Below are positions 22,915 to 32,738 of a stretch of DNA of 45,441 nt, in pieces. Source of the stretch: Planctomycetota bacterium (GTDB lineage Bacteria; Planctomycetota; Phycisphaerae; Sedimentisphaerales; Anaerobacaceae); the NCBI GenBank assembly GCA_013349615.1, contig DUZJ01000022.1, positions 1 to 45,441 on the forward strand, given 5' to 3'. The notes beneath the pieces were generated by a model that was not told the origin of the DNA, searched no databases, and was given only the letters and a program-made list of their open reading frames with translations. The position numbers and the translations under genes were made by a program. Position 1 is the stretch's first letter. Each line of letters starts with the position of its first letter.

Positions 22915-24534
22915 GTGGAAGACTATAGACAAATAATACTTGGGGCAAGGCCCGGACAAATTGTTCCTATCGTCAAGCAAATCGATATGGACGAGCCGGT
23001 GGACTTTTTTGCCAGGCTGAGCGACTACGGCCGGGCCAAACACTGCTGTCTGTTCGAGTCCAGAGAATACTTGACCGGAAGCGGCGCACTGAGTTTCGGC
23101 ACAGCAAAACCGGCACTCTACCTTACCGGAACAGGCTCTGAATTTACAATCAAAGCTTTGAGCAAAACGGGCCGACGAATGATTGAATATCTGTCCGCCG
23201 AAGGAAAGAAAAGGTTTGGCTTTTGCGAAAAGGCCGAATTCGCCCCGGACGCCATCACCGGCAGAATCAAACAGGACACAGGAACGATTGATGAGCAAAC
23301 CCGCCTGCAAAATACAAATCAAATGGACGTACTCAGGGCGGTCGCGTTTGCATTTAGCCTGGCAAGTAAGCCGTTCCGTGTAACCTGCGGCCTGCTCGGA
23401 GCGATAAGCTACGATTTCATAGACCAGTTTGAAAAACTCCCCTCTAACGAAGTTGACCTGCTCGGCAACCCTGATTATGAACTTTACTTCGCCGACAATA
23501 TCTTCCTGATGGACCACGAACAGGCCAAAGGCTATGTGGTCGTCAATGTTATGATAACTAACGGCGACCGTGAAGCCGCTATCACCGAGGCACAGGAGTA
23601 CTTCGACTACTATTCCAATCTCGCCAGGTTCGATGCACCGAAGGGACAAAAATATACGGGGTCGCTGCCAGCTGCTTCAAGTGATACCAACCAAGCTGAG
23701 TACGAGAAGATGGTTAAACGCGCCAAGCAGCATATTCTTGACGGTGATATTCTTCAAGTAGTTTTGAGCAGGACAAAAATGGAGCCCTGCCCGGATGAGC
23801 CGCTGGACGTTTATAAACGGCTGAGAGGACTTAATCCTTCGCCGTATATGTTTTACCTGAACACCGCCAACACGATATTGTTAGGCTCCAGCCCGGAATT
23901 GAATTTGCGTGTTAGCGGGACCGAGACTCGCAATGTGGAGATAAGACCGATAGCCGGCACAAAACCAAGAGGGCGAGTTGGAGAGAGCATCGATGCTGAC
24001 ACGGATTTTAGATATGAGGCTGAGCTGAAACTCGACCGCAAGGAATTGACCGAGCATATAATGCTGGTCGATTTGGCCAGAAACGATATTGCACGCGTCG
24101 CCGAGCCGGGCAGCAGGGTCGTCACCGAGCTGCTAATCGTTGAAAAATACGCTTCGGTGCAGCATCTGGTCAGTAACGTTAAAGGCAAACTCGCAAAAGA
24201 GCTTGACGCATTAAATGCATATTTAGCTACTATGAATATGGGGACACTAACGGGGGCCCCGAAGATTGAAGCTATGAAGCTAATACGCCTCTACGAAAAA
24301 ACCAAACGCGGCTATTACGGCGGAGCAGTTATGTACCTGACCGTGGACGGCCAATTCGACAGTTGTATTACCATAAGAAGTCTGCAGGTCAGGGACAACA
24401 CCGCTTATATTCGAGTCGGCGCCGGCATCGTGTATGACAGTGTCCCTAAGACCGAATTCGAGGAAACCGAGCATAAGGCAAGGTCCTGTTTGCGTGCGGT
24501 CCGTGGAGTGGCAAAAAATGAAAAGGAAAATTAG
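22915..24534 (+). CDS. trpE: Anthranilate synthase component I
   Basis: A 539-residue enzyme converting chorismate, with ammonia from TrpG, to anthranilate. The N-terminal regulatory region carries CCLFESREYLTGSGALSFG, close to the LLES motif involved in tryptophan feedback inhibition. The chorismate-binding domain shows EIRPIAGTKPRGR, EHIMLVDLARNDIARVAEPG, MGTLTGAPKIEAMKLI and YGGAVMYLTVDG. The start is GTG, preceded by AGAGGT. It is the first structural gene behind the trp attenuator. Confidence 0.95.
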   Translation: MEDYRQIILGARPGQIVPIVKQIDMDEPVDFFARLSDYGRAKHCCLFESREYLTGSGALSFGTAKPALYLTGTGSEFTIKALSKTGRRMIEYLSAEGKKRFGFCEKAEFAPDAITGRIKQDTGTIDEQTRLQNTNQMDVLRAVAFAFSLASKPFRVTCGLLGAISYDFIDQFEKLPSNEVDLLGNPDYELYFADNIFLMDHEQAKGYVVVNVMITNGDREAAITEAQEYFDYYSNLARFDAPKGQKYTGSLPAASSDTNQAEYEKMVKRAKQHILDGDILQVVLSRTKMEPCPDEPLDVYKRLRGLNPSPYMFYLNTANTILLGSSPELNLRVSGTETRNVEIRPIAGTKPRGRVGESIDADTDFRYEAELKLDRKELTEHIMLVDLARNDIARVAEPGSRVVTELLIVEKYASVQHLVSNVKGKLAKELDALNAYLATMNMGTLTGAPKIEAMKLIRLYEKTKRGYYGGAVMYLTVDGQFDSCITIRSLQVRDNTAYIRVGAGIVYDSVPKTEFEETEHKARSCLRAVRGVAKNEKEN

Positions 24535-24565
24535 CCACAAAAAGGTACAAAAGGTCGTAAAGAAA

Positions 24566-25195
24566 ATGGAAGAAAAAGCCAGAAAAGTTTTATTTGTCGA
24601 TAATTTCGACTCGTTCACATACAACCTGGTCGATGATTTTTGCAAGCGCAATTGCCGGGCGAAGGTTTATCGAGCCGACACCAGAATTGAAGAACTTAAG
24701 GTATTGGCCGAGGAATTTAACCCGGACCTTCTTGTAATTTCACCGGGACCGGGCACGCCGGACACAGCCGGTGTCTCACTTTCAGCGGTAGAGTATTTCA
24801 AAGATAAGCTGCCCATCTTCGGCGTATGCCTGGGACACCAGGTAATTGTCCAGTATTTCGGCGGGAAAATCAGCCATGCACCGGAGCCCATGCACGGCAA
24901 GCCGTCAAGGGTAACACATAATGAAAAGGGCATATTCGCCGGCGTCGAAAACCCGCTGCACGCCGGACGGTATCATAGTCTTTGTGTGGTAGAGCTGCCG
25001 GATTGCCTCGAACAAACCGCTGAGTTTGAAGGGATTATTATGGGAGTTATGCACAAAGAGCTTCCCGTATATGGCGTCCAATTTCATCCGGAAAGTATTC
25101 TGACGCCTGCAGGGGGCAAGATAATCGAGAATGTCTTATCAATTGCTGTCTCACAAAAGAAAAACAAGGAACCCAAAAATGGCCAAAATAACTAA
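24566..25195 (+). CDS. trpG: Anthranilate synthase component II (glutamine amidotransferase)
   Basis: A 209-residue class I glutaminase that supplies ammonia to TrpE. DNFDSFTYNL lies at the start, ISPGPGTPDTAG holds the oxyanion loop, Cys88 (GVCLGHQ) is the nucleophile, and His174/Glu176 (FHPES) complete the triad. The frame is open further upstream; the ATG at 24518 is possible and would overlap trpE by 17 bases, but 24566 gives the family's usual N-terminus. The 3' end overlaps trpD by 17 bases. Confidence 0.93.
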   Translation: MEEKARKVLFVDNFDSFTYNLVDDFCKRNCRAKVYRADTRIEELKVLAEEFNPDLLVISPGPGTPDTAGVSLSAVEYFKDKLPIFGVCLGHQVIVQYFGGKISHAPEPMHGKPSRVTHNEKGIFAGVENPLHAGRYHSLCVVELPDCLEQTAEFEGIIMGVMHKELPVYGVQFHPESILTPAGGKIIENVLSIAVSQKKNKEPKNGQNN

Positions 25196-26201
25196 GTATC
25201 TGGAGATTATTTTAGAAGGTGGAGATCTCACATTCGAGCAGGCGAAAGAGCTTCAGGATACAATATTCCAGGGTGAGGTCACAGAAGTCCAGATTGCAGC
25301 GTTTTTGGCGGCGATGAGGATGAAGCGTGCGACAGCGTCGGAGATTGCCGGTCTTGCCAGGTCTCTTCGCGACCATGCCGTACCTGTCAAGGTTGACATC
25401 GACGGCCTCATTGATACCTGCGGCACGGGCGGAGCAATTGTCAAAACCTTTAATATATCCACCGCTGCGGCACTTGTGGCCGCCGGCTCCGGGGCTTATG
25501 TAGCCAAGCACGGCAATCGCGGTATCACGAGTAGGTGTGGTTCCGCAGATGTTCTCGAAGAACTCGGCGTAAATATCGACCCGGGGCCGGAGACGGTAGC
25601 CGAATGCATCAGGCAGGCTCATATCGGTTTTATGTTCGCGCCAAAATTCCACCCTGCAATGAGGTTCGTACAACCTATCAGAAAGAGTCTCGATTTCAGG
25701 ACGGCCTTTAACATCCTTGGACCGTTGGCCAATCCCGCCGGTGCGACCGCGCAGGTGATGGGCGTGGCCGATGCTGCGCTTCTTGACCGAATTGCTGAAA
25801 CGCTCAAGACGCTCGGCGCCAAAAGAGCAATGGTCGTTCACGGACAGGGTATGGACGAGATAAGTACTTTGTCAGTCACGCAAATTCGGCAGTTAATCGA
25901 CGGTAATATCACTTCCGCAGAACTCGACCCTGCCGATTTTGGTATCTCAGGAACATCCATCGATGAGCTTAAAAGCGGCGACGCAATAACCAACGCGGCC
26001 ATCCTTCGAGACATACTTACCGGAAAAGACAAAGGGCCGCGCAAAGATATCGTTATCTTGAATGCCGCCGCTGCGATAATCGTGGCCAATTTAGCTGATG
26101 ATTTCGCCTCGGCAATTAACCTGGCAGAGGCCTCGGTCAGCAACGGCGAGGCATTAGCCTGCCTGGAGAAACTAATCAAAGTCTCAAACAGCGATTCGTG
26201 A
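25179..26201 (+). CDS. trpD: Anthranilate phosphoribosyltransferase
   Basis: A 340-residue enzyme that transfers phosphoribosyl from PRPP to anthranilate. Landmarks are DTCGTGG (79-85), FNISTAAALVAAGSG, KHGNR (110-114) and SRCGSADVLEELG, followed by FAPKFHPAMRFVQPIRKSL and RTAFNILGPLANPA. The fifth residue of the usual GTGGD loop is Ala here, with no charge. AAGGA lies 8 bases before the ATG at 25179. It is the stand-alone form, not fused to TrpG. Confidence 0.94.
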   Translation: MAKITKYLEIILEGGDLTFEQAKELQDTIFQGEVTEVQIAAFLAAMRMKRATASEIAGLARSLRDHAVPVKVDIDGLIDTCGTGGAIVKTFNISTAAALVAAGSGAYVAKHGNRGITSRCGSADVLEELGVNIDPGPETVAECIRQAHIGFMFAPKFHPAMRFVQPIRKSLDFRTAFNILGPLANPAGATAQVMGVADAALLDRIAETLKTLGAKRAMVVHGQGMDEISTLSVTQIRQLIDGNITSAELDPADFGISGTSIDELKSGDAITNAAILRDILTGKDKGPRKDIVILNAAAAIIVANLADDFASAINLAEASVSNGEALACLEKLIKVSNSDS

Positions 26202-26235
26202 TTCAAAACATAAAGCACGAATCAGAAACACGAAT

Positions 26236-26859
26236 ATGTTAATAGTGAAAGTTAAAATTTGTGGTATTACCAATTACAAAGATGCCGCTGCCGCATTGGA
26301 TATGGGTGCGGACCTGCTGGGCTTTAATTTTTACGCCAAAAGCCCAAGGTACATACAGCCGACAAAGGCCATTGAGATTATAAACAAATTGCCTGGTTTT
26401 ATTGACATTGCCGGTGTCTTTGTGAATGAATCGATTGAGCAAATAAAAGAGACGAAAAACCTGTGCCAGTTGGACTGGCTCCAGTTGCACGGCGACGAAG
26501 ACCCGAACTTCTGCAAAGAGTTTCTCTCGCACGATGTTAAAGTGATGAAGGCGATACGGGTAAAAGACCAAGAAGACATCAAGAAAGCAGATGTTTTTTT
26601 CACAGATGCTATTTTGCTGGACGCCTTCGACCCTGAGAAGTACGGTGGCACCGGGCTGACCTTCGACTGGAACGTTATTGGCCATATCAACAAGCGTGTC
26701 TTTTTGGCAGGCGGGATAAATCCTGATAATGCAGCACAGGCGGCTGAACTCGGAGTTTACGGGATTGATGTTTGCAGCGGCATTGAAGCCGGGCCGGGAA
26801 AAAAAGACCACAGGAAAATGAAAAAACTATTCGAAAATATACGGCATTTGAGAGGCTAA
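26236..26859 (+). CDS. trpF: Phosphoribosylanthranilate isomerase
   Basis: A 207-residue (beta/alpha)8 enzyme performing the Amadori rearrangement of phosphoribosylanthranilate. Catalytic Cys9 (KVKICGIT) and Asp129 (LLDAFDP) are present, along with LQLHGDED and the phosphate-binding FLAGGINPDN and GIDVCSGIEAGPGKKD. It follows trpD by 34 bases. The trpC gene, normally just before trpF, is not in the operon. Confidence 0.94.
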   Translation: MLIVKVKICGITNYKDAAAALDMGADLLGFNFYAKSPRYIQPTKAIEIINKLPGFIDIAGVFVNESIEQIKETKNLCQLDWLQLHGDEDPNFCKEFLSHDVKVMKAIRVKDQEDIKKADVFFTDAILLDAFDPEKYGGTGLTFDWNVIGHINKRVFLAGGINPDNAAQAAELGVYGIDVCSGIEAGPGKKDHRKMKKLFENIRHLRG

Positions 26860-26914
26860 ACCCTGACGTGGAACTCCTCGACCGGGACACAAGACACAAG
26901 AAAGGGAACGAGGT

Positions 26915-28096
26915 ATGAAATACAAAGGTAGATTCGGAGACTATGGCGGCTTCTATGTGCCGGAAGTTTTGATGCCGGTATTGGAAGAATTAGAAGAAGG
27001 CTTTTATCGTTTCTATGAAGACAAACAATTCGTCGCCGAGTTAGCACAGCTCTCGAAAGATTATGCCGGCAGACCCAGCCCCCTCTACCATGCAAAAAGA
27101 TTCAGTGAGTATGTCGGCTTTAAGGTGTACCTGAAACGCGAAGACCTTCTGCACGGCGGGGCGCACAAGGTCAACAACACACTCGGACAGGGCCTCCTGG
27201 CAAAGTATATGGGTAAAACCAAACTCATTGCAGAAACCGGCGCGGGACAGCACGGTTTGGCTACGGCGATGATTGGGGCCCTTTTTGGTATGGAGACGAA
27301 AATCTTTATGGGCGTTGTCGATATTGAGCGACAGAGTGTCAACGTCCACAAGATGAAACTGTGCGGCGCAGAAGTCATTCCTATCGAAGGCGGAACAGGA
27401 ACGCTCAAAGACGCCATCAACGATGCGCTTCGCTACTGGACGGCCCATGTTACCGATACGTTCTACCTTTTCGGTTCAGCCTGCGGCCCCCATCCGTATC
27501 CCACGATAGTAAAACATTTTCAAACCTGTATCGGTACGGAGACAAGGCGTCAGTGTCTGGCCGAAATCGGCAAACTGCCGGATATGGTTGTCGCCTGTGT
27601 CGGCGGCGGCAGTAATGCAATAGGTATCTTTTCGGGCTTTATGGATGACAAGGACGTCAAGCTGCTTGGCGTCGAAGCCGGCGGCAGGAGCTTAAACAGC
27701 GGCAGGCACGCTGCGACACTGGTAGTCGGCAGAGTCGGCATCTTACACGGTGCAAAATCCTACCTGCTTCAGGACAAGGAAGGTCAGGTCCACGAGACCG
27801 AATCGGTAAGTGCCGGGCTGGACTACCCAGCCGTTGGCCCGGAACATTGCCTCTTAAAAGATACCGGCAGGGCCGAATACGTCGCTGCAGAAGACGATGA
27901 AGTGCTCGATGCTTTCGAGCTGCTGAGCAAAACTGAAGGCATATTACCGGCACTGGAGAGCGCGCATGCTTTAGCATACCTTATGAGCCAAAAAGGTAAG
28001 TTTGACCCCGATACAATTGCAGTGGTAAACCTTTCCGGTCGGGGTGATAAGGATGTTTCCATTGTGGAAAGACGCCGACCTTTAATGAGTTCGTAG
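26915..28096 (+). CDS. trpB: Tryptophan synthase beta chain
   Basis: A 393-residue PLP enzyme that joins indole with serine. It is of the TrpB1 type: [17 protein letters not shown] at the start, the PLP lysine Lys85 in HGGAHKVNN, catalytic Glu107 in AETGAGQHG, the phosphate-binding GGGSNAIG and the closing LSGRGDKDV. The residue before the GAHK motif is Gly where Thr is usual (HGGAHK against HTGAHK). AAAGGGAACGAGGT provides the ribosome-binding site. Confidence 0.95.
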   Translation: MKYKGRFGDYGGFYVPEVLMPVLEELEEGFYRFYEDKQFVAELAQLSKDYAGRPSPLYHAKRFSEYVGFKVYLKREDLLHGGAHKVNNTLGQGLLAKYMGKTKLIAETGAGQHGLATAMIGALFGMETKIFMGVVDIERQSVNVHKMKLCGAEVIPIEGGTGTLKDAINDALRYWTAHVTDTFYLFGSACGPHPYPTIVKHFQTCIGTETRRQCLAEIGKLPDMVVACVGGGSNAIGIFSGFMDDKDVKLLGVEAGGRSLNSGRHAATLVVGRVGILHGAKSYLLQDKEGQVHETESVSAGLDYPAVGPEHCLLKDTGRAEYVAAEDDEVLDAFELLSKTEGILPALESAHALAYLMSQKGKFDPDTIAVVNLSGRGDKDVSIVERRRPLMSS

Positions 28097-28142
28097 TTAT
28101 GAGTTCATAGTTCATAAATCACAAGCTACGAGGAACAAGATT

Positions 28143-28949
28143 ATGAAAACATATAAGCAGCTTTTTTCTGAACTTTCAAAATTAAAAAGGCCGGCATTGA
28201 TATCTTTTTTCGTAATAGGCGACCCCGACTTTGATACAAGTGTGCAAATCGTAAAAACAGCTATCGACGCAGGGGCCGACATTTTGGAGCTTGGCATACC
28301 TTTTTCCGACCCAATAGCGGATGGGCCGACAATTCAAAAGGCTGACATTCGCGCAAGGAACAGCGGGATGAGTGTGCAAAAGGCGATGGAATTTACCCGA
28401 ACGGTCAGGGATTACAAGGACATTCCAATCGGACTGCTGATGTATTACAACTTGATTTATCAGTATGGAACGCAAAAGTTTTTCAGCGATTTCCACGAGG
28501 CCGGCGTCAACAGCATATTGGTCGCTGATTTGAGTATTGACGACGCGGATGAAATTACGTCACCTGCAACCGGAGCGGGCCTTGATACCGTTTTTATGGT
28601 TACGCCGAATACCGACACAAAGAGAATGAAGCTCATCGCTTCCAGGACCACCGGCTTTATTTACACCGTCTCGCTGTTAGGCGTTACCGGAAGCAGGGAA
28701 AAACTCTCCGACACGGTCGAAGCGCTGGTCGGCAAACTTAAAAAGCTCACAAGCGTCCCGGTTTGTGTGGGTTTTGGAATCAGCAAACCCGAGCACGCCG
28801 CAGCCGTAGCTTCAGCAGGCGCTGACGGTGTGATAATCGGCTCTAAAATAGTAGGATTCATTGAGAACAATTTAGGCAACAAAGAAAAAATGCTTGCCGA
28901 TATTTCAACTTTTTTAGGCGAAGTTAAAAACGCAATTTCACCTCGTTAG
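28143..28949 (+). CDS. trpA: Tryptophan synthase alpha chain
   Basis: A 268-residue (beta/alpha)8 subunit that releases indole from indole-3-glycerol phosphate. Catalytic Glu49 and Asp60 are in ILELGIPFSDPIADGPTIQ; the phosphate site is GVTGSR and VGFGISKPEHA. It closes the trp operon. Its last codons and stop (SPR, TAG) overlap the left arm of a small inverted-repeat element at 28941-29002, so the natural C-terminus may have been slightly altered. Confidence 0.95.
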   Translation: MKTYKQLFSELSKLKRPALISFFVIGDPDFDTSVQIVKTAIDAGADILELGIPFSDPIADGPTIQKADIRARNSGMSVQKAMEFTRTVRDYKDIPIGLLMYYNLIYQYGTQKFFSDFHEAGVNSILVADLSIDDADEITSPATGAGLDTVFMVTPNTDTKRMKLIASRTTGFIYTVSLLGVTGSREKLSDTVEALVGKLKKLTSVPVCVGFGISKPEHAAAVASAGADGVIIGSKIVGFIENNLGNKEKMLADISTFLGEVKNAISPR

Positions 28950-29002
28950 AAATAAGACACCAGAGACATCCGCCTTGCTTTTGCCGGGAATTTCTAACGG
29001 GG
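28941..29002. repeat. Inverted-repeat element of the CCCCGTTAGAAATT family, copy A
   Basis: CCTCGTTAGAAAT (28941-28953) and ATTTCTAACGGGG (28990-29002) are inverted with one mismatch and enclose 36 bases. The left arm contains the trpA stop codon. The same ends occur at 31371-31442 and 32645-32721. Confidence 0.7.
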
Positions 29003-29067
29003 CAAGCATCAGACTATGGAGCGTTGATGAAATCAAAAATTTTAACTCTGATTTGCCGGTTAAGACC

Positions 29068-31164
29068 TCAATTGTTTATCAACTGGTATGCTCTAATCAG
29101 CTCACCTACACTCCAGGCTTGAGCAATGCACCCTCTCGGCTTATGGGGGGCGTCACCATCGAATATCTCCGAGATACTGCCGACACAGCCATCTTGGGTT
29201 AGATGCTGCATCAGAGGCTGGATAAATTCAGCCGCCTTTTTCTTGCTTTTTCGGCTGAATTCATTGACCTTCAAGAAGCTTTCAACAAACGGCCCAATCA
29301 GATACGGCCAAACCGTGCCCTGATGATAAGCCTCGTCTCGCTGTTGCTGTGGGCCCGTATATGTCCCTTTGTAACGACCGTTCTCGACATTCAGCGTTCG
29401 CAGCCCGTAAGGGGTGAGCAGATGTTTTTGTACCGCATCTACCACCGACTTTTGCTGCTCAGGTGACAGTGGTGAAAAACCAAGTGAGACGGCAAATATC
29501 TGGTTCGAACGGAGGCTTGAATCTACCGAACCATCGTGCAAAATACAGTCGTTTAAGTAACGCGCTTTCTCATTCCAGAATAATTTACAGAAACCAACCT
29601 TCACTTTCTCTGCCATAGATTTGTAATGCTTTGCGTTCTTTACATCTCGGCCCGCATAAAACCGGGCACTAAGGCAAAGAGCATTGTACCAAAGGGCGTT
29701 AACCTCAACCGCTTTCCCGCAGCGGGCAGTTACGGCAACCCCATCATATTTGGCGTCCATCCACGTCAACTGCGTCTCGTCACTGCCTGCGGTTATAAGC
29801 CCATCGGCATCGGAACAAATACCAAACCGCGTACCATCGTGGTAAGAGTCTATAATCCAGCGGATTGTCGGCAGAAGATGCTGCGTGAACGTTTCCGAAT
29901 CGCCCGTGGCATTTAAGTATTGAAAAGCTGCGTTGATAAACCAAAGAGAAGCATCCACACTATTAAAGTAGGCGGTGCCGGTGCGGTCATCGAAACGATT
30001 TGGTATCATACCTTCATCCACCGCTGCGGCAAAAGTGGTCAAAACAGATTTTGCCTCGGCGAACCTGCGGGTTGAGAGCAGTAAACCCGGCAAGGATATA
30101 AAAGTGTCTCTACCCCAGTCCGCAAACCAGGGAAAGCCCGCTATAACAGTGGTTCTGTGTGTGTGTTCGGGGACACCGTTTGTTTGGCTTTTCGTAATAA
30201 ACTGGTCGGCAGCCAGGCAAAGTGTTCTAAATTTTTCATCGCTGTTTTTTACAGCGGCAGTTACAATACTCTGGTGCCTGCGCAAATCTTTACAAGCTGC
30301 GTCGATATCGGCTTTTATTAACTGCTCAGGTTTGCAGCCCGACCCGGCTTTACTCAACTGCGCCCAGAAAATAATTCGGGATGGTCCGCCCGCGGGCACC
30401 TGGCACTTAAAAAAGCCGGGCGTCCACAAATCTTCGGTAAAATCCTGGCCTCTTTCTTTCTCATTACGATATACGAAATTAAACCACCATTGCTCGTCCT
30501 TTTCGAAGTGCATGGAAGGACTGCCCAGGAACAATTCACAACTGCCCGGAACATCATGGCGAATCAGCAAACTGTCCCCATGCCGGCTTGAACATAATGG
30601 AGCATCAGACCTTTGCAGTGTGTGGAAATCCCTCAGGCCGACAAATGGACGCGAAACGAACTCCGCCGGCTCTCGCACATTGCTAAAATCATAAACCAGG
30701 GCAACCATATCCGTTTCGCGGAGAAGGTAAACGGATTTAGTCAGTTCAAGTTGCTCCAATTCATAATCAAAATGCAGCCCCGTATCACGACGCACCTGCA
30801 CAAGATGCGTGAAACCTTGCGGCGCGAATTTGTCATTGAATTCAAAGGTGGAAAAGTTAAATACCTTTCGCCGGCTCACACCGGGCGATACCCCGTCTTC
30901 AGGCGATAATAATTTGGTCTCTCCCTTAAATATCACCATCTCCAGGCATTTAGCCAGCGCCATTATCCTGTTAGCCGGCGGGTTAAGCGAGCCGATGAGC
31001 AGGCCATGATATTCTCTCGTATTGCAACCGACAATTGTTGACGATGAGTAGCCGCCGCGCTCATTAGTCAGCAGCCATTCTTTGGTCAACAGCTCCTCAA
31101 CTTTTCTCTTTGCAGTGGATATAGACACAGTTGCTGCGTTGTCGCCTTTTGTCAATGTTAACAT
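29068..31164 (-). CDS. Amylo-alpha-1,6-glucosidase / glycogen debranching enzyme
   Basis: A 698-residue cytosolic glycogen-debranching type enzyme. The N-terminal domain (about 20-240) begins KEWLLTNERGGYSSSTIVG and NTREYHGLLIGSLNPP, typical of bacterial GDE_N. The C-terminal (alpha/alpha)6 domain (about 320-690) has the GH133 landmarks VIAGFPWFADWGRDTFISLPGLLL, RTGTAYFNSVDASLWFINAA, DETQLTWMDAKYDG, VEVNALWYNALCLSAR and QGTVWPYLIGPF. An AGGA lies 7 bases before the ATG. It stands downstream of a GH57 amylase gene and a glycosyltransferase on the same strand, a set for alpha-glucan storage metabolism. Confidence 0.93.
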   Translation of the reverse strand: MLTLTKGDNAATVSISTAKRKVEELLTKEWLLTNERGGYSSSTIVGCNTREYHGLLIGSLNPPANRIMALAKCLEMVIFKGETKLLSPEDGVSPGVSRRKVFNFSTFEFNDKFAPQGFTHLVQVRRDTGLHFDYELEQLELTKSVYLLRETDMVALVYDFSNVREPAEFVSRPFVGLRDFHTLQRSDAPLCSSRHGDSLLIRHDVPGSCELFLGSPSMHFEKDEQWWFNFVYRNEKERGQDFTEDLWTPGFFKCQVPAGGPSRIIFWAQLSKAGSGCKPEQLIKADIDAACKDLRRHQSIVTAAVKNSDEKFRTLCLAADQFITKSQTNGVPEHTHRTTVIAGFPWFADWGRDTFISLPGLLLSTRRFAEAKSVLTTFAAAVDEGMIPNRFDDRTGTAYFNSVDASLWFINAAFQYLNATGDSETFTQHLLPTIRWIIDSYHDGTRFGICSDADGLITAGSDETQLTWMDAKYDGVAVTARCGKAVEVNALWYNALCLSARFYAGRDVKNAKHYKSMAEKVKVGFCKLFWNEKARYLNDCILHDGSVDSSLRSNQIFAVSLGFSPLSPEQQKSVVDAVQKHLLTPYGLRTLNVENGRYKGTYTGPQQQRDEAYHQGTVWPYLIGPFVESFLKVNEFSRKSKKKAAEFIQPLMQHLTQDGCVGSISEIFDGDAPHKPRGCIAQAWSVGELIRAYQLINN

Positions 31165-31331
31165 CTTGCATCCTGAATTTGGTATTTCGCCTCTCGTATC
31201 CTGTACCTCGAACCAGATTGTCTTTACGATTCACGAGATACGCATTAATTTTACGAACCACCTAAAGGTGGGCAGAATACCCCGCACCTACTTTGGGAAA
31301 AATTCCCGCGAAACGAACTAATATCAAATCT

Positions 31332-32612
31332 TTATACACGATTGCATCTCAAAGCAGGTGCGGGGGCCTGCTCCGTTAGACGGTTTTTGCCCGTCAGGAC
31401 CTTGTCGGTAATACTATTTGCATCTAACGGGGCCTGCCTTAAACACCGGCTTTTGAGATTGCTCAACACGTTCATAAAGTTTATATAAGAGTCGTAAGGT
31501 GAGTTATACGGATTGAAGTACTTATGTACATCACCGTCCGCAAAGTACTTTGTGCACATATAATAAAAATGGTCTGATACCTGTAATCTGCGCCAGTCGG
31601 CAATGATTTCTTCGTCGCTGGTTTCCTTGATTTTATTTTCCAGTCGATACAGCTCGTGAATGGCGTTGGATTGCATTGCATTTCCAAGCCAGGCAGAGAG
31701 GTCTCTTTCGGTATCGGCCCAGCTTATAAGATGCGGCACATCAACCGTGTCGACGGGCTCATAAGCCTGAGCTACTTCACCGGGCGTTTTGAAATCGTTG
31801 TCCGGATGCTTTAGAACCTGTTCCGGCAGGTGCCGCATAAAATCGAATATGCCGGTATCTTCCCATTGATGTTCGCCAAACGTCTCATAATCCATAAACA
31901 GGTTAACAACGTTTCCGTTACCATTAACATTACTTATCCATCGGGCGAACTTCTCCGCCGTCAAAGGCCATTCCGCCCAGCCGCGGTTGGAAAATCTAAA
32001 AGCAATATCGTCGCTGAGTGATTAGTTTTTCAGCAGCAGCTTTAGTTTGCTGCAGCCTTTGGGACGGTAGACAAAATTCGGACTTCGCAAGCCTAAGATG
32101 TGGCTTGCCCCTTCGCTCATGATTGCATCGAAGTTGCCCGTTGACTCGATAAGATGGGCCAGTTCATTATTATATATCAGCTCCGTATTTCTAAATACTC
32201 GTGGTTTTTGACCGAAAAGATTTTCAATGATTTCGGTGTGCTTGTTGATCTGCTCGATAAATTCATCGCGCGAGTATAAAAAACTTAAACTGTGATAATA
32301 CGTCTCTGCCAAAAACTCCACGCAGCCGGTTTCCGCCAGAGCATCAAAAGTGCTCATAACTTCCGGCGAAAACGAAAGCAGCTGCTCCAGCAACACCCCG
32401 GTCAAGCTGTACGCTATCCTGAATCTACCCTCAAACTGACGTATTATATCCAGAAGTAATCGATTGGCTGGAAGATAACACTTGTTGGCCACCTTCCTGC
32501 AGATGGAAGCATTTTTATAATCGTCAAAATATTGAGCGTTTTTGTCAAATACCGTATAGTGCCTCAATCGCAGGGGCTGATGCACTTGAAAATAGAAACA
32601 TATCGAAGCCAT
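31332..32612 (-). pseudogene. GH57 alpha-amylase family gene interrupted by one in-frame TAA
   Basis: Read through the TAA at 32022-32024 the frame is continuous for 427 codons. The first part starts ASICFYFQVHQPLRLRHYTV and includes FRNTELIYNNELAHLIEST. The second continues SLSDDIAFRFSNRGWAEWPLT and NLFMDYETFGEHQWEDTGIF. In relatives the interrupted position reads NYRLSDD, so a Tyr codon has become TAA. The stop separates the two catalytic motifs, so neither half should work alone. There is no other damage, which suggests a recent mutation, a phase-variable or read-through site, or a sequence error. The last residues are encoded by an inverted-repeat element (31371-31442), so the C-terminus is also non-native. 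Confidence 0.85.
31371..31442. repeat. Inverted-repeat element, copy C, inside the GH57 3' end
   Basis: CTCCGTTAGA (31371-31380) and TCTAACGGGG (31433-31442) are inverted ends. The element is flanked by the direct repeat CCTG (31367-31370 and 31443-31446). It lies within the GH57 reading frame without introducing a stop, and is translated as part of its C-terminus. Confidence 0.65.
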
Positions 32613-32644
32613 ATTTCGTATCTCGCATCTCGTGCGCGACCTCA

Positions 32645-32721
32645 CCCCGTTAGAAATTTTCCCTTCGGGTCTTTAACGAGGTGTATTAGATTAATTCTTC
32701 ATCATAGAATTTCTAACGGGG
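32645..32721. repeat. Inverted-repeat element, copy B, intact MITE-like
   Basis: A 77-bp element with perfect 14-bp terminal inverted repeats (CCCCGTTAGAAATT at 32645-32658, AATTTCTAACGGGG at 32708-32721), flanked by the 4-bp direct repeat CTCA (32641-32644 and 32722-32725). It occupies the space between the glycosyltransferase and GH57 genes. There is no coding capacity. Confidence 0.75.
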
Positions 32722-32738
32722 CTCACGAGATACAGTTC

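Noticed and set aside
29975-30694. Plus-strand open frame of 239 codons
   Set aside because: It is antisense to the debranching enzyme gene and has no protein-like features.
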